From Lachnospiraceae bacterium (lineage in GTDB: Bacteria; Bacillota; Clostridia; Lachnospirales; Lachnospiraceae), in the NCBI GenBank assembly GCA_016284315.1, contig JAEEOO010000034.1:1-64000 (forward strand): 64,000 bases of DNA, given 5' to 3'. The first letter of the stretch is position 1. Each line of letters opens with the position of its first letter. The translations under genes and the position numbers were made by a program. The notes under the pieces are model-generated. The model did not search any database and was not told the DNA's origin. It worked only from the letters and a program-made list of their open reading frames with translations. Positions 42,381 to 51,229 of this stretch are shown in pieces.

Positions 42381-44300
42381 TTATACATCCAATGCTGCGT
42401 CTTGAGCGTGCTGGTGGATGAACTCACGGCGAGGGGGAACGTCGGTACCCATGAGGAGTTCGGTCATTTCGGAGGCGGCACGGGCATCCTCGATCTCAAC
42501 AAGTTTCATACGGCGACGCTCGGGATCAAGAGTTGTCTCCCAAAGCTGCTCAGCATCCATCTCACCGAGACCTTTGTATCTCTGTAATGTGAAAGGGCCT
42601 TTATGATTCTTACGGTACTTTTCAAGGGCCTTGTCATCATAAAGATATTCTTCCTGTCCCCTTGAAGGAATAGCTTTATAAAGAGGAGGCATAGCGATAT
42701 ATACGTGACCTTCAAAGATAAGGTCAGGCATGAAACGATAGAATAACGTAAGGAGCAGGGTGGAAATATGAGCTCCGTCCACGTCCGCATCGGCCATGAT
42801 TATGATCTTGTTATAGCGAAGCTTTGTAATATCAAAGTCATTGCCGTAACCTTCTGAAAATCCACAACCAAATGCATTGATCATTGTCTTGATCTCGGCA
42901 TTTGCAAGGACTTTATCCATGGAAGCCTTCTCGACGTTAAGGATCTTACCACGGATGGGGAGGATTGCCTGATACTGACGATCTCTTGCCATTTTTGCAG
43001 AACCGCCTGCAGAATCTCCCTCTACGATAAAGATCTCGCACTTTTCAGCTTCTTTTGAGATGCAGTTTGCAAGTTTTCCGTTAGAGTCAAAAGAGAACTT
43101 GGGCTTAACAAGAAGATTTGTCTTTGCCTTTTCTTCTGTTTTACGGATCTTGGCAGCTTTCTCAGCACATCCGATAATGCTCTTTAATACTTCAAGGTTT
43201 CTGTCAAAATATCTGGTTACTTCATCTGAGGTAACCTTTGAAACAGCCTTGGAAGCATCCTGGTTATCTAGCTTTGTCTTGGTCTGTCCTTCAAATCTGG
43301 GATCCGGATGCTTTATTGAGATAACCGCTGTCATACCGTTACGAACATCGGCACCGGTAAAGTTGTTATCCTTTTCCTTAAGGATTCCAAGCTCATGAGC
43401 ATAGGAATTGATAATAGTAGTAAACTGAGATTTGAAACCTGTAAGGTGAGTTCCACCTTCAGAGTTATAAATATTGTTACAATATCCGAGAACATTCTCA
43501 TGGAACTCGTTTACATACTGAAAAGCACACTCAACAAAGATTCCCTCAAATTCTCCGGAGAAATAGCAAACATCGGTCACAGCCTCAGAATTTGCGTTCA
43601 TATGGCGTATGAAACCTGCGATTCCGTCGGGCTCGTGGAATGTTATCTCCTCGGGAGTCTCTCCTCTTAAATCCTTGTAATAGATAGTAAGGTCAGGATT
43701 AAGATATGCAGTATCATGAAGACGGTTCTTGATATCCGCCTCGGCAAATCTTGTTCTGTCAAAGATCTCATCATCAGGAAGGAAATTAATGGTAGTTCCG
43801 TGATCTCTTGTCTTTCCGATAACAGGTAAAAGTCCCTTAACAAGCTCTGTTGTAGGGATACCCCTCTCATATGAATCCTTAAAGATCTCTCCTCCGGTCT
43901 TAACAGTAACTGTAAGATGCTTGGAAAGGGCGTTAACTACAGATGAACCTACACCGTGAAGACCACCGCTGGTCTTATAAGCGTTGTTATCGAACTTACC
44001 GCCGGCATGAAGGGTTGTAAATACAAGTCTTTCTGCACTGATACCTTTTTCATGCATTCCTACAGGGATACCACGTCCGTTATCGGATACGGTAGCCGAA
44101 CCGTCCTTTTCAAGGGTGACGTAAATCTTATCGCAGTGGCCTGCAAGATGTTCATCCACTGAGTTATCTACTATTTCATATACAAGGTGGTTTAAACCTT
44201 TTGTCGTAACGGATCCTATGTACATTCCGGGACGTACTCTGACGGCTTCAAGGCCTTCAAGTACTGTTATGCTCGACGCGTCATAAACTTCCTTAGACAT
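42381..44300 (-). CDS. Type IIA topoisomerase subunit B (GyrB/ParE family)
   Basis: ATPase and TOPRIM subunit partnering with the subunit A gene downstream. The GHKL ATPase motifs are visible (EIVDNSVDE, DNGRGIPVG, GGLHGVGSSVVNALS). So are the TOPRIM motifs (VEGDSAGGSAK and MADADVDGAHI) and the C-terminal QRYKGLGEM. The 639-residue length fits GyrB of Gram-positives as well as ParE. It lies far from any dnaA-recF group and has a LexA-like operator at its promoter, as reported for parEC in B. subtilis, so topoisomerase IV is favoured. GGAGA precedes the ATG. Confidence 0.9.
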   Translation of the reverse strand: MSKEVYDASSITVLEGLEAVRVRPGMYIGSVTTKGLNHLVYEIVDNSVDEHLAGHCDKIYVTLEKDGSATVSDNGRGIPVGMHEKGISAERLVFTTLHAGGKFDNNAYKTSGGLHGVGSSVVNALSKHLTVTVKTGGEIFKDSYERGIPTTELVKGLLPVIGKTRDHGTTINFLPDDEIFDRTRFAEADIKNRLHDTAYLNPDLTIYYKDLRGETPEEITFHEPDGIAGFIRHMNANSEAVTDVCYFSGEFEGIFVECAFQYVNEFHENVLGYCNNIYNSEGGTHLTGFKSQFTTIINSYAHELGILKEKDNNFTGADVRNGMTAVISIKHPDPRFEGQTKTKLDNQDASKAVSKVTSDEVTRYFDRNLEVLKSIIGCAEKAAKIRKTEEKAKTNLLVKPKFSFDSNGKLANCISKEAEKCEIFIVEGDSAGGSAKMARDRQYQAILPIRGKILNVEKASMDKVLANAEIKTMINAFGCGFSEGYGNDFDITKLRYNKIIIMADADVDGAHISTLLLTLFYRFMPDLIFEGHVYIAMPPLYKAIPSRGQEEYLYDDKALEKYRKNHKGPFTLQRYKGLGEMDAEQLWETTLDPERRRMKLVEIEDARAASEMTELLMGTDVPPRREFIHQHAQDAALDV

Positions 44301-44320
44301 AAATTATCTCCAAATCAATA

Positions 44321-44356
44321 ATAAAAATCGGCATGAACATTTGTTCACACCGATTT
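44321..44356 (-). terminator. Hairpin with T run in the topoisomerase leader
   Basis: AATCGG-TG-TGAACA pairs with TGTTCA-TG-CCGATT and is followed by TTTTTATTATT on the - strand. It lies between the predicted promoter and the subunit B ribosome site, starting essentially at the transcription start. It could stop transcription from the ABC genes upstream or attenuate the topoisomerase operon. Confidence 0.65.
44334..44347. promoter_or_regulatory. Candidate LexA box at the topoisomerase promoter
   Basis: TGAAC-ATTT-GTTCA contains the perfect core GAAC-N4-GTTC with symmetrical flanks. It lies just downstream of the -10 box, covering the first transcribed bases, and also forms the upper stem of the hairpin. 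Confidence 0.6.
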
Positions 44357-44385
44357 AGTATATCATATATTTAGTGGTATTGCAA
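44357..44385 (-). promoter_or_regulatory. Predicted promoter of the topoisomerase operon
   Basis: On the - strand TTGCAA (44385-44380) and TATACT (44362-44357) with a 17-base spacer. It starts about 75 bases upstream of the subunit B ATG. Confidence 0.6.
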
Positions 44386-44430
44386 TTAAATCCGCGCAAA
44401 ATCTTGATGTTTCACGCATTTCACGCATAT

Positions 44431-45789
44431 TTAGCTCTTGGAAAATGTTCTCTTTAAAACGTCTCCAATGGAAAGCTTGTTTCCCTTGTATAAAGACATC
44501 ATTTTGTAGATCTTTCCTGCCATATAAACAAGGACCATAATGCTTAATACATAGATAACAAGACCGCAGGCAATAACAACCCATGAAACATTTCCAAGAC
44601 TTACATTGGCAGGCATTACCATTGCTCCGGTAAAAGGAACAAGAAGCATCCAAGTCTTGGTGGTGGTAGCGTTCATTCCTCCCGCTCCCATCAATGCAAA
44701 GAAGCTGATAAGAAGAGGCGTTACAAACAATACGTTCTTGCTTGATGCATCTTCCTTGGTGGTGGACATTGATCCTGCAAGGGATGCAAGGCAAAGATAA
44801 ACCACAAATCCAAGGACAAGGAACAAAATGGCGAGGACAACGTTATAAGGTCTGAAAACATTTATATCCTTCATGCCTTCAAAGAAAACATTTATGGAAA
44901 GGCCTGATCCGGGGAAAAATTTCTTTGAAAGAAAAGCACCCAATGCAAATCCGCCCATTAAGCTAAAGAGCCAAACAAGTACCTGCAAAAGCACTGTGGC
45001 AATTGCTCCCAAAAGCTTACCAAAGATCAAAGAATCAGGTCTTACGGATACAAGCATGGTATCCATGAGCTTTGATTCTTTTTCCATAACAACGGACTGT
45101 GAAAGATTCTGACCATAGGAAATGATCATCATGTAAAGAAGCATCATGGTTCCGTAAGGAAGTGCCATGTTTACGACTTTAAGTACTCTTTCACGCTTTA
45201 ATTCATCATTCTTGGCTTCATCCTCTTTGATGTTTATTCCTTCTTTTAATCCGGATTCGGTAAAGCTTAAATACTCAGAAGATTCCTTTAATGTTTCCAC
45301 TGCTTCTCCCGATACTCCGGATAAATTAAGAGTAAAGAGATCTTCGTATCTTTCTATGAACTTTAAATAATTCTTTGCTTCACTCTTTTTAACGGTGCTT
45401 TCCTTGGGAATGATCATATTGGCTCTTAATCTTCCGTTTGCGGAAAGGTAAAGAACTATAGATTTATTATCCTGTCTTGCGCTGTCTAAAGCTTGTTTCT
45501 CATCATGAAATACTTCATATTTAAGATTTGCATAATCTGCTTCAGGAACATCCGAAAGCGTCTCAAAGAAGGAATCATCTCCGGGAGTCAGATTAACAAC
45601 GCAGATCCTTTCTGCTCCGCAGCTCTTAAGTTCTTTATTCTTGTCGGTAAAATAACCAACGATCATCATGGATAAGATCGGTCCCAAGAGAAGGAGCAAG
45701 GCGAAAAGAACCGTTACGATCTTAAAACCTTTGGTCCCTGCCTGATTCTTAAAGGAAAACTTAAATACTTTATCAAAATTCTTAAACAT
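44431..45789 (-). CDS. ABC-2 type exporter permease (NatB-like), second subunit
   Basis: Membrane subunit of 452 residues with one N-terminal helix (about residues 24-46), an extracytoplasmic domain of some 180 residues, and five C-terminal helices, the layout of the NatB/YhaP-type ABC-2 permeases. It starts immediately after the first permease stop and is the third gene of an ATPase-permease-permease operon. The substrate is unknown; sodium, lipids, peptides or antibiotics are all known for this family. Confidence 0.87.
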   Translation of the reverse strand: MFKNFDKVFKFSFKNQAGTKGFKIVTVLFALLLLLGPILSMMIVGYFTDKNKELKSCGAERICVVNLTPGDDSFFETLSDVPEADYANLKYEVFHDEKQALDSARQDNKSIVLYLSANGRLRANMIIPKESTVKKSEAKNYLKFIERYEDLFTLNLSGVSGEAVETLKESSEYLSFTESGLKEGINIKEDEAKNDELKRERVLKVVNMALPYGTMMLLYMMIISYGQNLSQSVVMEKESKLMDTMLVSVRPDSLIFGKLLGAIATVLLQVLVWLFSLMGGFALGAFLSKKFFPGSGLSINVFFEGMKDINVFRPYNVVLAILFLVLGFVVYLCLASLAGSMSTTKEDASSKNVLFVTPLLISFFALMGAGGMNATTTKTWMLLVPFTGAMVMPANVSLGNVSWVVIACGLVIYVLSIMVLVYMAGKIYKMMSLYKGNKLSIGDVLKRTFSKS

Positions 45790-47154
45790 TTACGCTTCCC
45801 CCTCTCTTGATAATCTTAGGATCTGAGCAAAATTCAGCTTTTTACTGTCATTCACAAGAAGTTTTCTGTAAACCTTTGCAGTGAGTCTGAAAAGGAGCAG
45901 GATAAACAATAACTGAACCGCCATGCCTATTAAATAAAGCCAGAAAGGGATTCTTTCGCAGGCAAAGCTGATAGGTCCGATGTAAGAAGAAATAAAAGGC
46001 ACAACCGAAAGAATATAGGTCAGCATTTTATTGTTTACATTGGGAACAATGAAAGCGCAAATATATCCGGCAATAGAAAACATGTTTAAGACCATAATGG
46101 TAGGTCCCACATCTTCTGTCTTGGTACAGGCACTTCCCATAAGTCCGGCTATGATGGAAAACATCAGATAAGTAATGATAAGTGAGACAAATAAAGCCAA
46201 AAGTCTCAAAGGATTAAGTCCAAAGATCTGGCTGTAATCCATCTGCTGTGCGATCTCTGCCATTTCAGCAGCAGAAGCAGATGCGTCACTTCCTCTTCCA
46301 AACATATATGCAGAAATTCCGCTTGATATACCCGAGGCAAAAGCTCCGCAAAGAAGCATGGAAACAACGTAAACCATCATGGCAAATACTTTTCCCATGA
46401 TAAGCGCAAGAGGTCTAACGCTTACAAGAAGGTTTTCAACAAGTTTGGATGTCTTTTCTTCCATCACAGAGGAAATGACATAGGAAACAGACATTGAGAC
46501 AAGGATCATTATGGCGATTGAATAAATGGTCGCATAAGTCGTAACCTGGCTTGAAGAAATCTTTTCATCCTTAAGGTCATAAAAATCCTGCTCGCTTAAT
46601 GCCTTACCGGTGCTAACACCACTGCTGGCAAGAGCATATTCATCGTCAGACATGACTGCTCTTATCCTGACATCTTCAAAGATTCCATAAATATATTTTG
46701 TAAAGTCCTCAAGATTAATAGATGAGATCTTGGAATCGTCTGAAATTACAGATTTAACAACATAACCTGTCTCTCCGTCTTTTTCTTCTGTAGTAAAAAT
46801 AAGTCCGATCTCGGTATCGCTTAATTCAGGGATATCAGTTACATATTGAAGCTTAAGCTTTTCATATGAAGTACCGCTAAGATCGAGGGCATCAACAAGG
46901 TCGTAAACAGTATCGTTTGTATAATAAACTGTTGACGCAAGGTTCTCTTTATCTTCCGCAGAATCACTGAAAGCCTTTGATGACGAAGCAGCGCTAAGCA
47001 TAGAGATAGGCCCCATAAGAGCCATCATGATTATCATAAACACAAAGCTGAATAGATAAGCCTTGTTCTTAAAGGTCTGCTTTAATGTAAAAACAAATAC
47101 CTTTCCAATGCCATCCATTCTGTAAATATTGTTGGCATTAGTTTTGCTCTTCAT
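45790..47154 (-). CDS. ABC-2 type exporter permease, first subunit
   Basis: Permease with the same layout as its downstream neighbour: one N-terminal helix (about residues 24-45), a large outside domain and a cluster of five or six C-terminal helices. The two probably form a heterodimer. I start it at the ATG at 47154, nine bases after GAGG; a GTG two codons earlier is too near that site. It overlaps the ATPase gene by 17 bases, indicating coupled translation. Confidence 0.87.
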   Translation of the reverse strand: MKSKTNANNIYRMDGIGKVFVFTLKQTFKNKAYLFSFVFMIIMMALMGPISMLSAASSSKAFSDSAEDKENLASTVYYTNDTVYDLVDALDLSGTSYEKLKLQYVTDIPELSDTEIGLIFTTEEKDGETGYVVKSVISDDSKISSINLEDFTKYIYGIFEDVRIRAVMSDDEYALASSGVSTGKALSEQDFYDLKDEKISSSQVTTYATIYSIAIMILVSMSVSYVISSVMEEKTSKLVENLLVSVRPLALIMGKVFAMMVYVVSMLLCGAFASGISSGISAYMFGRGSDASASAAEMAEIAQQMDYSQIFGLNPLRLLALFVSLIITYLMFSIIAGLMGSACTKTEDVGPTIMVLNMFSIAGYICAFIVPNVNNKMLTYILSVVPFISSYIGPISFACERIPFWLYLIGMAVQLLFILLLFRLTAKVYRKLLVNDSKKLNFAQILRLSREGEA

Positions 47155-48097
47155 TTGCACCTACCTCTTTGACAAAGATCTCATGCAGGCTAAGTTCGGC
47201 AAGTTCAAAACGAACCACAGTGATACCTGCGTCAACAAGTTTCTTAAGAAGAGCATTAGCTTGAGCATCTCCCGTTACCTTAAGATCATACTCATACTCT
47301 TTATCCGAAAGGATCTCAATTCCAAGATCATTGATATACTGTGAAACGTCTGTCTCACACTTAAGAGAAAGCTTTACTCTTCCGTAGCTTTTCTTGATCT
47401 CATTCAGGTTTCCTTTAACAATAGCTTTGGAATGGGAAAGAATAGTGATATCTGTACAGAACTCCTCAACTACTGCCATCTGATGGCTGGACATGATGAT
47501 ATACTTTCCGGCCTCGATCTGTTCTCTTACAACATCCTTAAGGATATCGGTGTTAACAGGGTCAAGACCTGAAAAAGGCTCATCAAGTATAAGGAGCTCA
47601 GGATCTGAAAGCATAGCAATAAGGAACTGGATCTTCTGCTGATTACCTTTTGAAAGCTGATCCGGGCTCTTGGGTTTTACCTTTTTGGTGGATTGTCTTC
47701 CTGATACGGAAGATACATATTGAGGATAAAGATATTCGTCTAATTTAAGTCTCTTTGACCAATACTTGATCTTTTTCTCAAGCTCGGGCTTTGAGACACC
47801 TCTGAGCTGACCAAAGTACATGATCTGGTCAAGCAAAGGATATTTCTGATAAAGACCACGTTCCTCAGCAAGATAACCGATGTTGCAGTTTTCAAAGCTG
47901 AGAGGCTTACCGTTCCACAGAACCTCTCCGGAATCCTTATCAAGCATATCAAGGATCATTCTGATGGATGTTGTCTTACCTGCACCATTGGTTCCAAGGA
48001 GTGCGTACACTCCGGGTTTATCCATCTCAAATGAAATGTGATCTACTACAGTCTTATTTCCATATTTCTTGGAAAGATCTTTAACTATAAGTCCCAT
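47138..48097 (-). CDS. ABC exporter ATP-binding protein (NatA-like)
   Basis: Cytoplasmic ATPase of 319 residues driving the two permeases downstream. Walker A is GTNGAGKTT near residue 36, the signature is LSKGNQQKI, and Walker B with the D-loop is LLILDEPFSGLDP. Between the helical domain and the signature lies a Lys/Ser-rich insertion of about 15 residues that is absent from most relatives. The C-terminal 80 residues form the extra domain typical of NatA/YhaQ-type proteins. A GGAGGAG site precedes the ATG. Confidence 0.92.
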   Translation of the reverse strand: MGLIVKDLSKKYGNKTVVDHISFEMDKPGVYALLGTNGAGKTTSIRMILDMLDKDSGEVLWNGKPLSFENCNIGYLAEERGLYQKYPLLDQIMYFGQLRGVSKPELEKKIKYWSKRLKLDEYLYPQYVSSVSGRQSTKKVKPKSPDQLSKGNQQKIQFLIAMLSDPELLILDEPFSGLDPVNTDILKDVVREQIEAGKYIIMSSHQMAVVEEFCTDITILSHSKAIVKGNLNEIKKSYGRVKLSLKCETDVSQYINDLGIEILSDKEYEYDLKVTGDAQANALLKKLVDAGITVVRFELAELSLHEIFVKEVGANEEQN

Positions 48098-48128
48098 AAA
48101 AATCTCCTCCCCTCAGGGTCATAATAGA

Positions 48129-49016
48129 TTACTTTAATTCTTTTTCAATTTCTGTTACAGCAAGTGCAAGAGCACCGGGTCCGATGTGACATGCGACGGA
48201 AAGTGACAAAGGATTGATAACAATGTCAAATCCGGGGAAATGTGTAAGAACCTGCTCTTTAAAGTCTTCAGCTACAGCAAGGTCATAGGTATATGCGATA
48301 GCAAGATGAACGTTCTCTTTTGCTTTTTCGAGTCCGCCAAAACGGGTTTCAATATCATTCTTGATTGCACTTATCATCTGCTCACGTCCGATATTTGAAG
48401 TACGAGCTTTTGAAAATGCATCAAGTTTTTCGCCCTGGATCTGAAGTACGGGCTTTAATCTTAAAAGAGTACCGATGGCCGCTGCAGCCGGAGTGATACG
48501 TCCGCCCTTCTTAAGATACTCAAGAGTATCAAGCATAATATAAATACTGCTCTGGAATTTATCTCTGATAAGGATGTCTGCGATCTCCTGAGCGCTAAAG
48601 CCTTTCTCTGCAAGAACTTTTGCATCTAGGGCTGACTGTCTCTGGGTAACAGATATCCTTTGGTTGTCAATTACAAATACCTTGCCATCATATTCATCTT
48701 CCTGTGAAAGCATATATGCACTCTGGCATGAGCCTGAAAGTCCGGAGCTCATGGGAATATGAATGATCTCATCATAACCTTTGGCAAGGATATCATTCCA
48801 CATATCACCTACCTGTCCGAGATTGGGCTGGCTGGTAGAAATGTTTTCTCCACCCTTTAATTTTTCATAAAACTCATCCTGAGTAAGATTAATATCTTCA
48901 AAGAATTCATTTTCACCGATCATAAAAGGCATGGGAATAACAAAGATACCAAGTTCCTTTGCCTGAGCCTGTGTGATTCCGCTGTTACTGTCGGTAACAA
49001 TTGCAATTTTAGACAT
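48129..49016 (-). CDS. DegV family fatty-acid-binding protein
   Basis: DegV/FakB family member that binds a fatty acid for phosphorylation by FakA. The 295-residue product begins with IAIVTDSNSGI and has the STSQPN loop and the YLKKGGRI stretch that line the lipid pocket. It is encoded one gene away from the FakA-like kinase (with recG between), supporting a shared role in use of exogenous fatty acids. It starts 33 bases after recG. Confidence 0.92.
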   Translation of the reverse strand: MSKIAIVTDSNSGITQAQAKELGIFVIPMPFMIGENEFFEDINLTQDEFYEKLKGGENISTSQPNLGQVGDMWNDILAKGYDEIIHIPMSSGLSGSCQSAYMLSQEDEYDGKVFVIDNQRISVTQRQSALDAKVLAEKGFSAQEIADILIRDKFQSSIYIMLDTLEYLKKGGRITPAAAAIGTLLRLKPVLQIQGEKLDAFSKARTSNIGREQMISAIKNDIETRFGGLEKAKENVHLAIAYTYDLAVAEDFKEQVLTHFPGFDIVINPLSLSVACHIGPGALALAVTEIEKELK

Positions 49017-49049
49017 TTATTTTCTCTCTCCTTGAGTTGTATTACTTTT

Positions 49050-51110
49050 TTATATGCTTTGAAGGAATTCAGATCTTTCCACATAATCTTCTACAGATTT
49101 GCGAAGCCTTGAATTCTCTTCTTTTTTAAGACCGGGATCATCTTTCAGGATCTCATCCACAAGATTTCCGGATATTTCCAAAAGGTCACTGTCGGAATAG
49201 ATATCTGCCATCTTAAAAGCAAATTCTCCGCTTTGGCGTATTCCGAAGAAATCTCCCGGACCTCTTAAGCGAAGGTCCTCAGAAGCTATTTTAAAGCCAT
49301 CGTTGGTATCTTTCAAGACATTAAGTCTTTCCATGGTCTTTTCATCATCTTTAGACGAAACAAAGATACAATAGCTTTGGTCTTTTCCTCTGCCCACACG
49401 TCCTCTTAACTGATGAAGCTGAGCCAGTCCGAATCTGTCGGCATTCTCGATCATCATAACGGTTGCATTCGGAACGTTTATACCGACCTCGATAACCGTT
49501 GTCGATACAAGCACATCCGTTTCTCCCCGGGAGAACCTGTTCATTATATCATTTTTTAAGGCAGGTTTCATTTTGCCGTTAAGGCTTTCAATCCTGACTC
49601 CCGGGAGGGCATCCCGAAGAGTCTCGGTATAATCAGCAACATTCTCGATCTCACCGTCATCTTCTTCGTCGGAATCGATCTTAGGGCAGATAACATATAC
49701 CTGATGTCCTGTTGAAACCTGTTCTTTAATGAACTTATAAGCTGAGGGTCTGTAGGATGTTCCCACAACCGCATTCTTTATCTGCTGTCTTCCTGCAGGT
49801 AATTCGTGTATCGCAGATAGACTGAGATCTCCGTAAAGTATTATTGCAAGAGTTCTTGGAATTGGCGTTGCACTCATAACAAGAATATGAGGTGTACCTC
49901 CTTTTCCCGCAAGAGTTTCTCTCTGTCTTACACCAAATCTGTGTTGCTCATCGGTTACAACAAGAGCAAGATTCTTATATTTAACCTTCTCTTGGATAAG
50001 AGCATGGGTTCCGATGACAAGATTTACTTCACCGCTTTCTATCTGTCCATATACCGCTTTCTTTTCGGAAGCAGTCATAGAACCGATAAGAAGTGCAGGT
50101 TTAAAACAAAGTCCATACTTTTCAATATATTCATTAACGGTTTTATAATGCTGTACCGCCAATACTTCCGTAGGAGCCATAAGTGCTCCTTGATAACCGT
50201 TGGCAGCACACATAAGTAATGCAAGTAACGCAACCAATGTTTTTCCGCTTCCAACATCACCCTGGATAAGCCTATTCATGCAGGAACTGCCGGACATATC
50301 CGAAACAATTTCATTAAAAGCTTTCTTCTGACCGCTTGTAGGTCTAAAAGGAAGACTTTCTATAAATCGTTTTGTATCCGCAGTCTCTATCATGGGATAA
50401 CTGTTTGGCAAGGAAACGGATAAAGACTTATTCTTTCGAAGAAGCATTATAAAATAAAAGAATTCTTCGAAGGCCAATCTTCTTCTTGCCTTTGATACAT
50501 CATCCAAAGTACCGGGAAAATGTATGAGCTTCACTGCTTCTTTATGAGTAAGCAGATCATATTTATTCAGGATGCAGGGATCAAAAATTTCATCATCCCA
50601 TTGAGCATCTTTAAATACAGCATTAACAGCTTTAGATATGGTCTTAGAGCTGAGTCCCTTGGTAAGGGAATACTTGGGGACAGGACTTAATAAAAGATCC
50701 CTGTATTCATCATCCTTGTATATCTTAGGGGACTGCATTATAAGTTTTGCGCCCTTTTGAACGATCTTGCCTCTTAATATATAAAAGCCACCGGGCTTAA
50801 TGATCTTCTTTATATAGGGCTGGTTAAAGAAAACCGCTTCCAATACATTTAAACCATCTTTCAGATAAACGGTGATGATATTGTATCTTCCTGCCTTTAC
50901 AGGACCTGTAACACCACTGACACTTGCCCGCACTGCAAATACGCCTCCGGGTTTTACCTCTGAGATAGATACGGGATTATTATAGATAGTGTAATCTGTG
51001 GGGTAATGAGAGATCAGATCCTCGTAAGAATAAATATGCAGTTTTCCCAGGAGTCCGGCAGTTTTCTCACCGACACCTTTTAAGTGCTCAACAGATGTAG
51101 TAAAAATCAT
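49050..51110 (-). CDS. recG: ATP-dependent DNA helicase RecG
   Basis: Superfamily 2 helicase that reverses stalled forks and processes recombination intermediates. The 686-residue product has the N-terminal wedge domain, Walker A QGDVGSGKT near residue 285, the DEQH box with RFGVRQR, and the C-terminal helicase domain with the QLRGRVGRG motif. The ATG is immediately preceded by AGAGG, unusually close for a ribosome site, so efficient translation may need another start. It follows a terminator located after the FakA gene. Confidence 0.95.
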   Translation of the reverse strand: MIFTTSVEHLKGVGEKTAGLLGKLHIYSYEDLISHYPTDYTIYNNPVSISEVKPGGVFAVRASVSGVTGPVKAGRYNIITVYLKDGLNVLEAVFFNQPYIKKIIKPGGFYILRGKIVQKGAKLIMQSPKIYKDDEYRDLLLSPVPKYSLTKGLSSKTISKAVNAVFKDAQWDDEIFDPCILNKYDLLTHKEAVKLIHFPGTLDDVSKARRRLAFEEFFYFIMLLRKNKSLSVSLPNSYPMIETADTKRFIESLPFRPTSGQKKAFNEIVSDMSGSSCMNRLIQGDVGSGKTLVALLALLMCAANGYQGALMAPTEVLAVQHYKTVNEYIEKYGLCFKPALLIGSMTASEKKAVYGQIESGEVNLVIGTHALIQEKVKYKNLALVVTDEQHRFGVRQRETLAGKGGTPHILVMSATPIPRTLAIILYGDLSLSAIHELPAGRQQIKNAVVGTSYRPSAYKFIKEQVSTGHQVYVICPKIDSDEEDDGEIENVADYTETLRDALPGVRIESLNGKMKPALKNDIMNRFSRGETDVLVSTTVIEVGINVPNATVMMIENADRFGLAQLHQLRGRVGRGKDQSYCIFVSSKDDEKTMERLNVLKDTNDGFKIASEDLRLRGPGDFFGIRQSGEFAFKMADIYSDSDLLEISGNLVDEILKDDPGLKKEENSRLRKSVEDYVERSEFLQSI

Positions 51111-51136
51111 CCTCTAATACCGATATCAATATAGTA

Positions 51137-51168
51137 AAAAATCGGAGGAAACCAAAATAGTTTCCTCC
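51137..51168 (-). terminator. Intrinsic terminator between fakA and recG
   Basis: A perfect nine-base-pair stem GGAGGAAAC/GTTTCCTCC with a seven-base loop, followed on the - strand by GATTTTTTAC. It should end the yloU-fakA transcript or give partial read-through into recG. Confidence 0.82.
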
Positions 51169-51229
51169 TGTATTAAATCAAATTATATGTAGTTTAGCAA
51201 ACCATGTTTTACTCATTACGGATCTCATA

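Noticed and set aside
44363-44794. 143-residue Cys-rich frame on the - strand
   Set aside because: It overlaps the end of the ABC-2 permease in another frame of the same strand and runs into the topoisomerase promoter region; its composition is that of a shadow frame.
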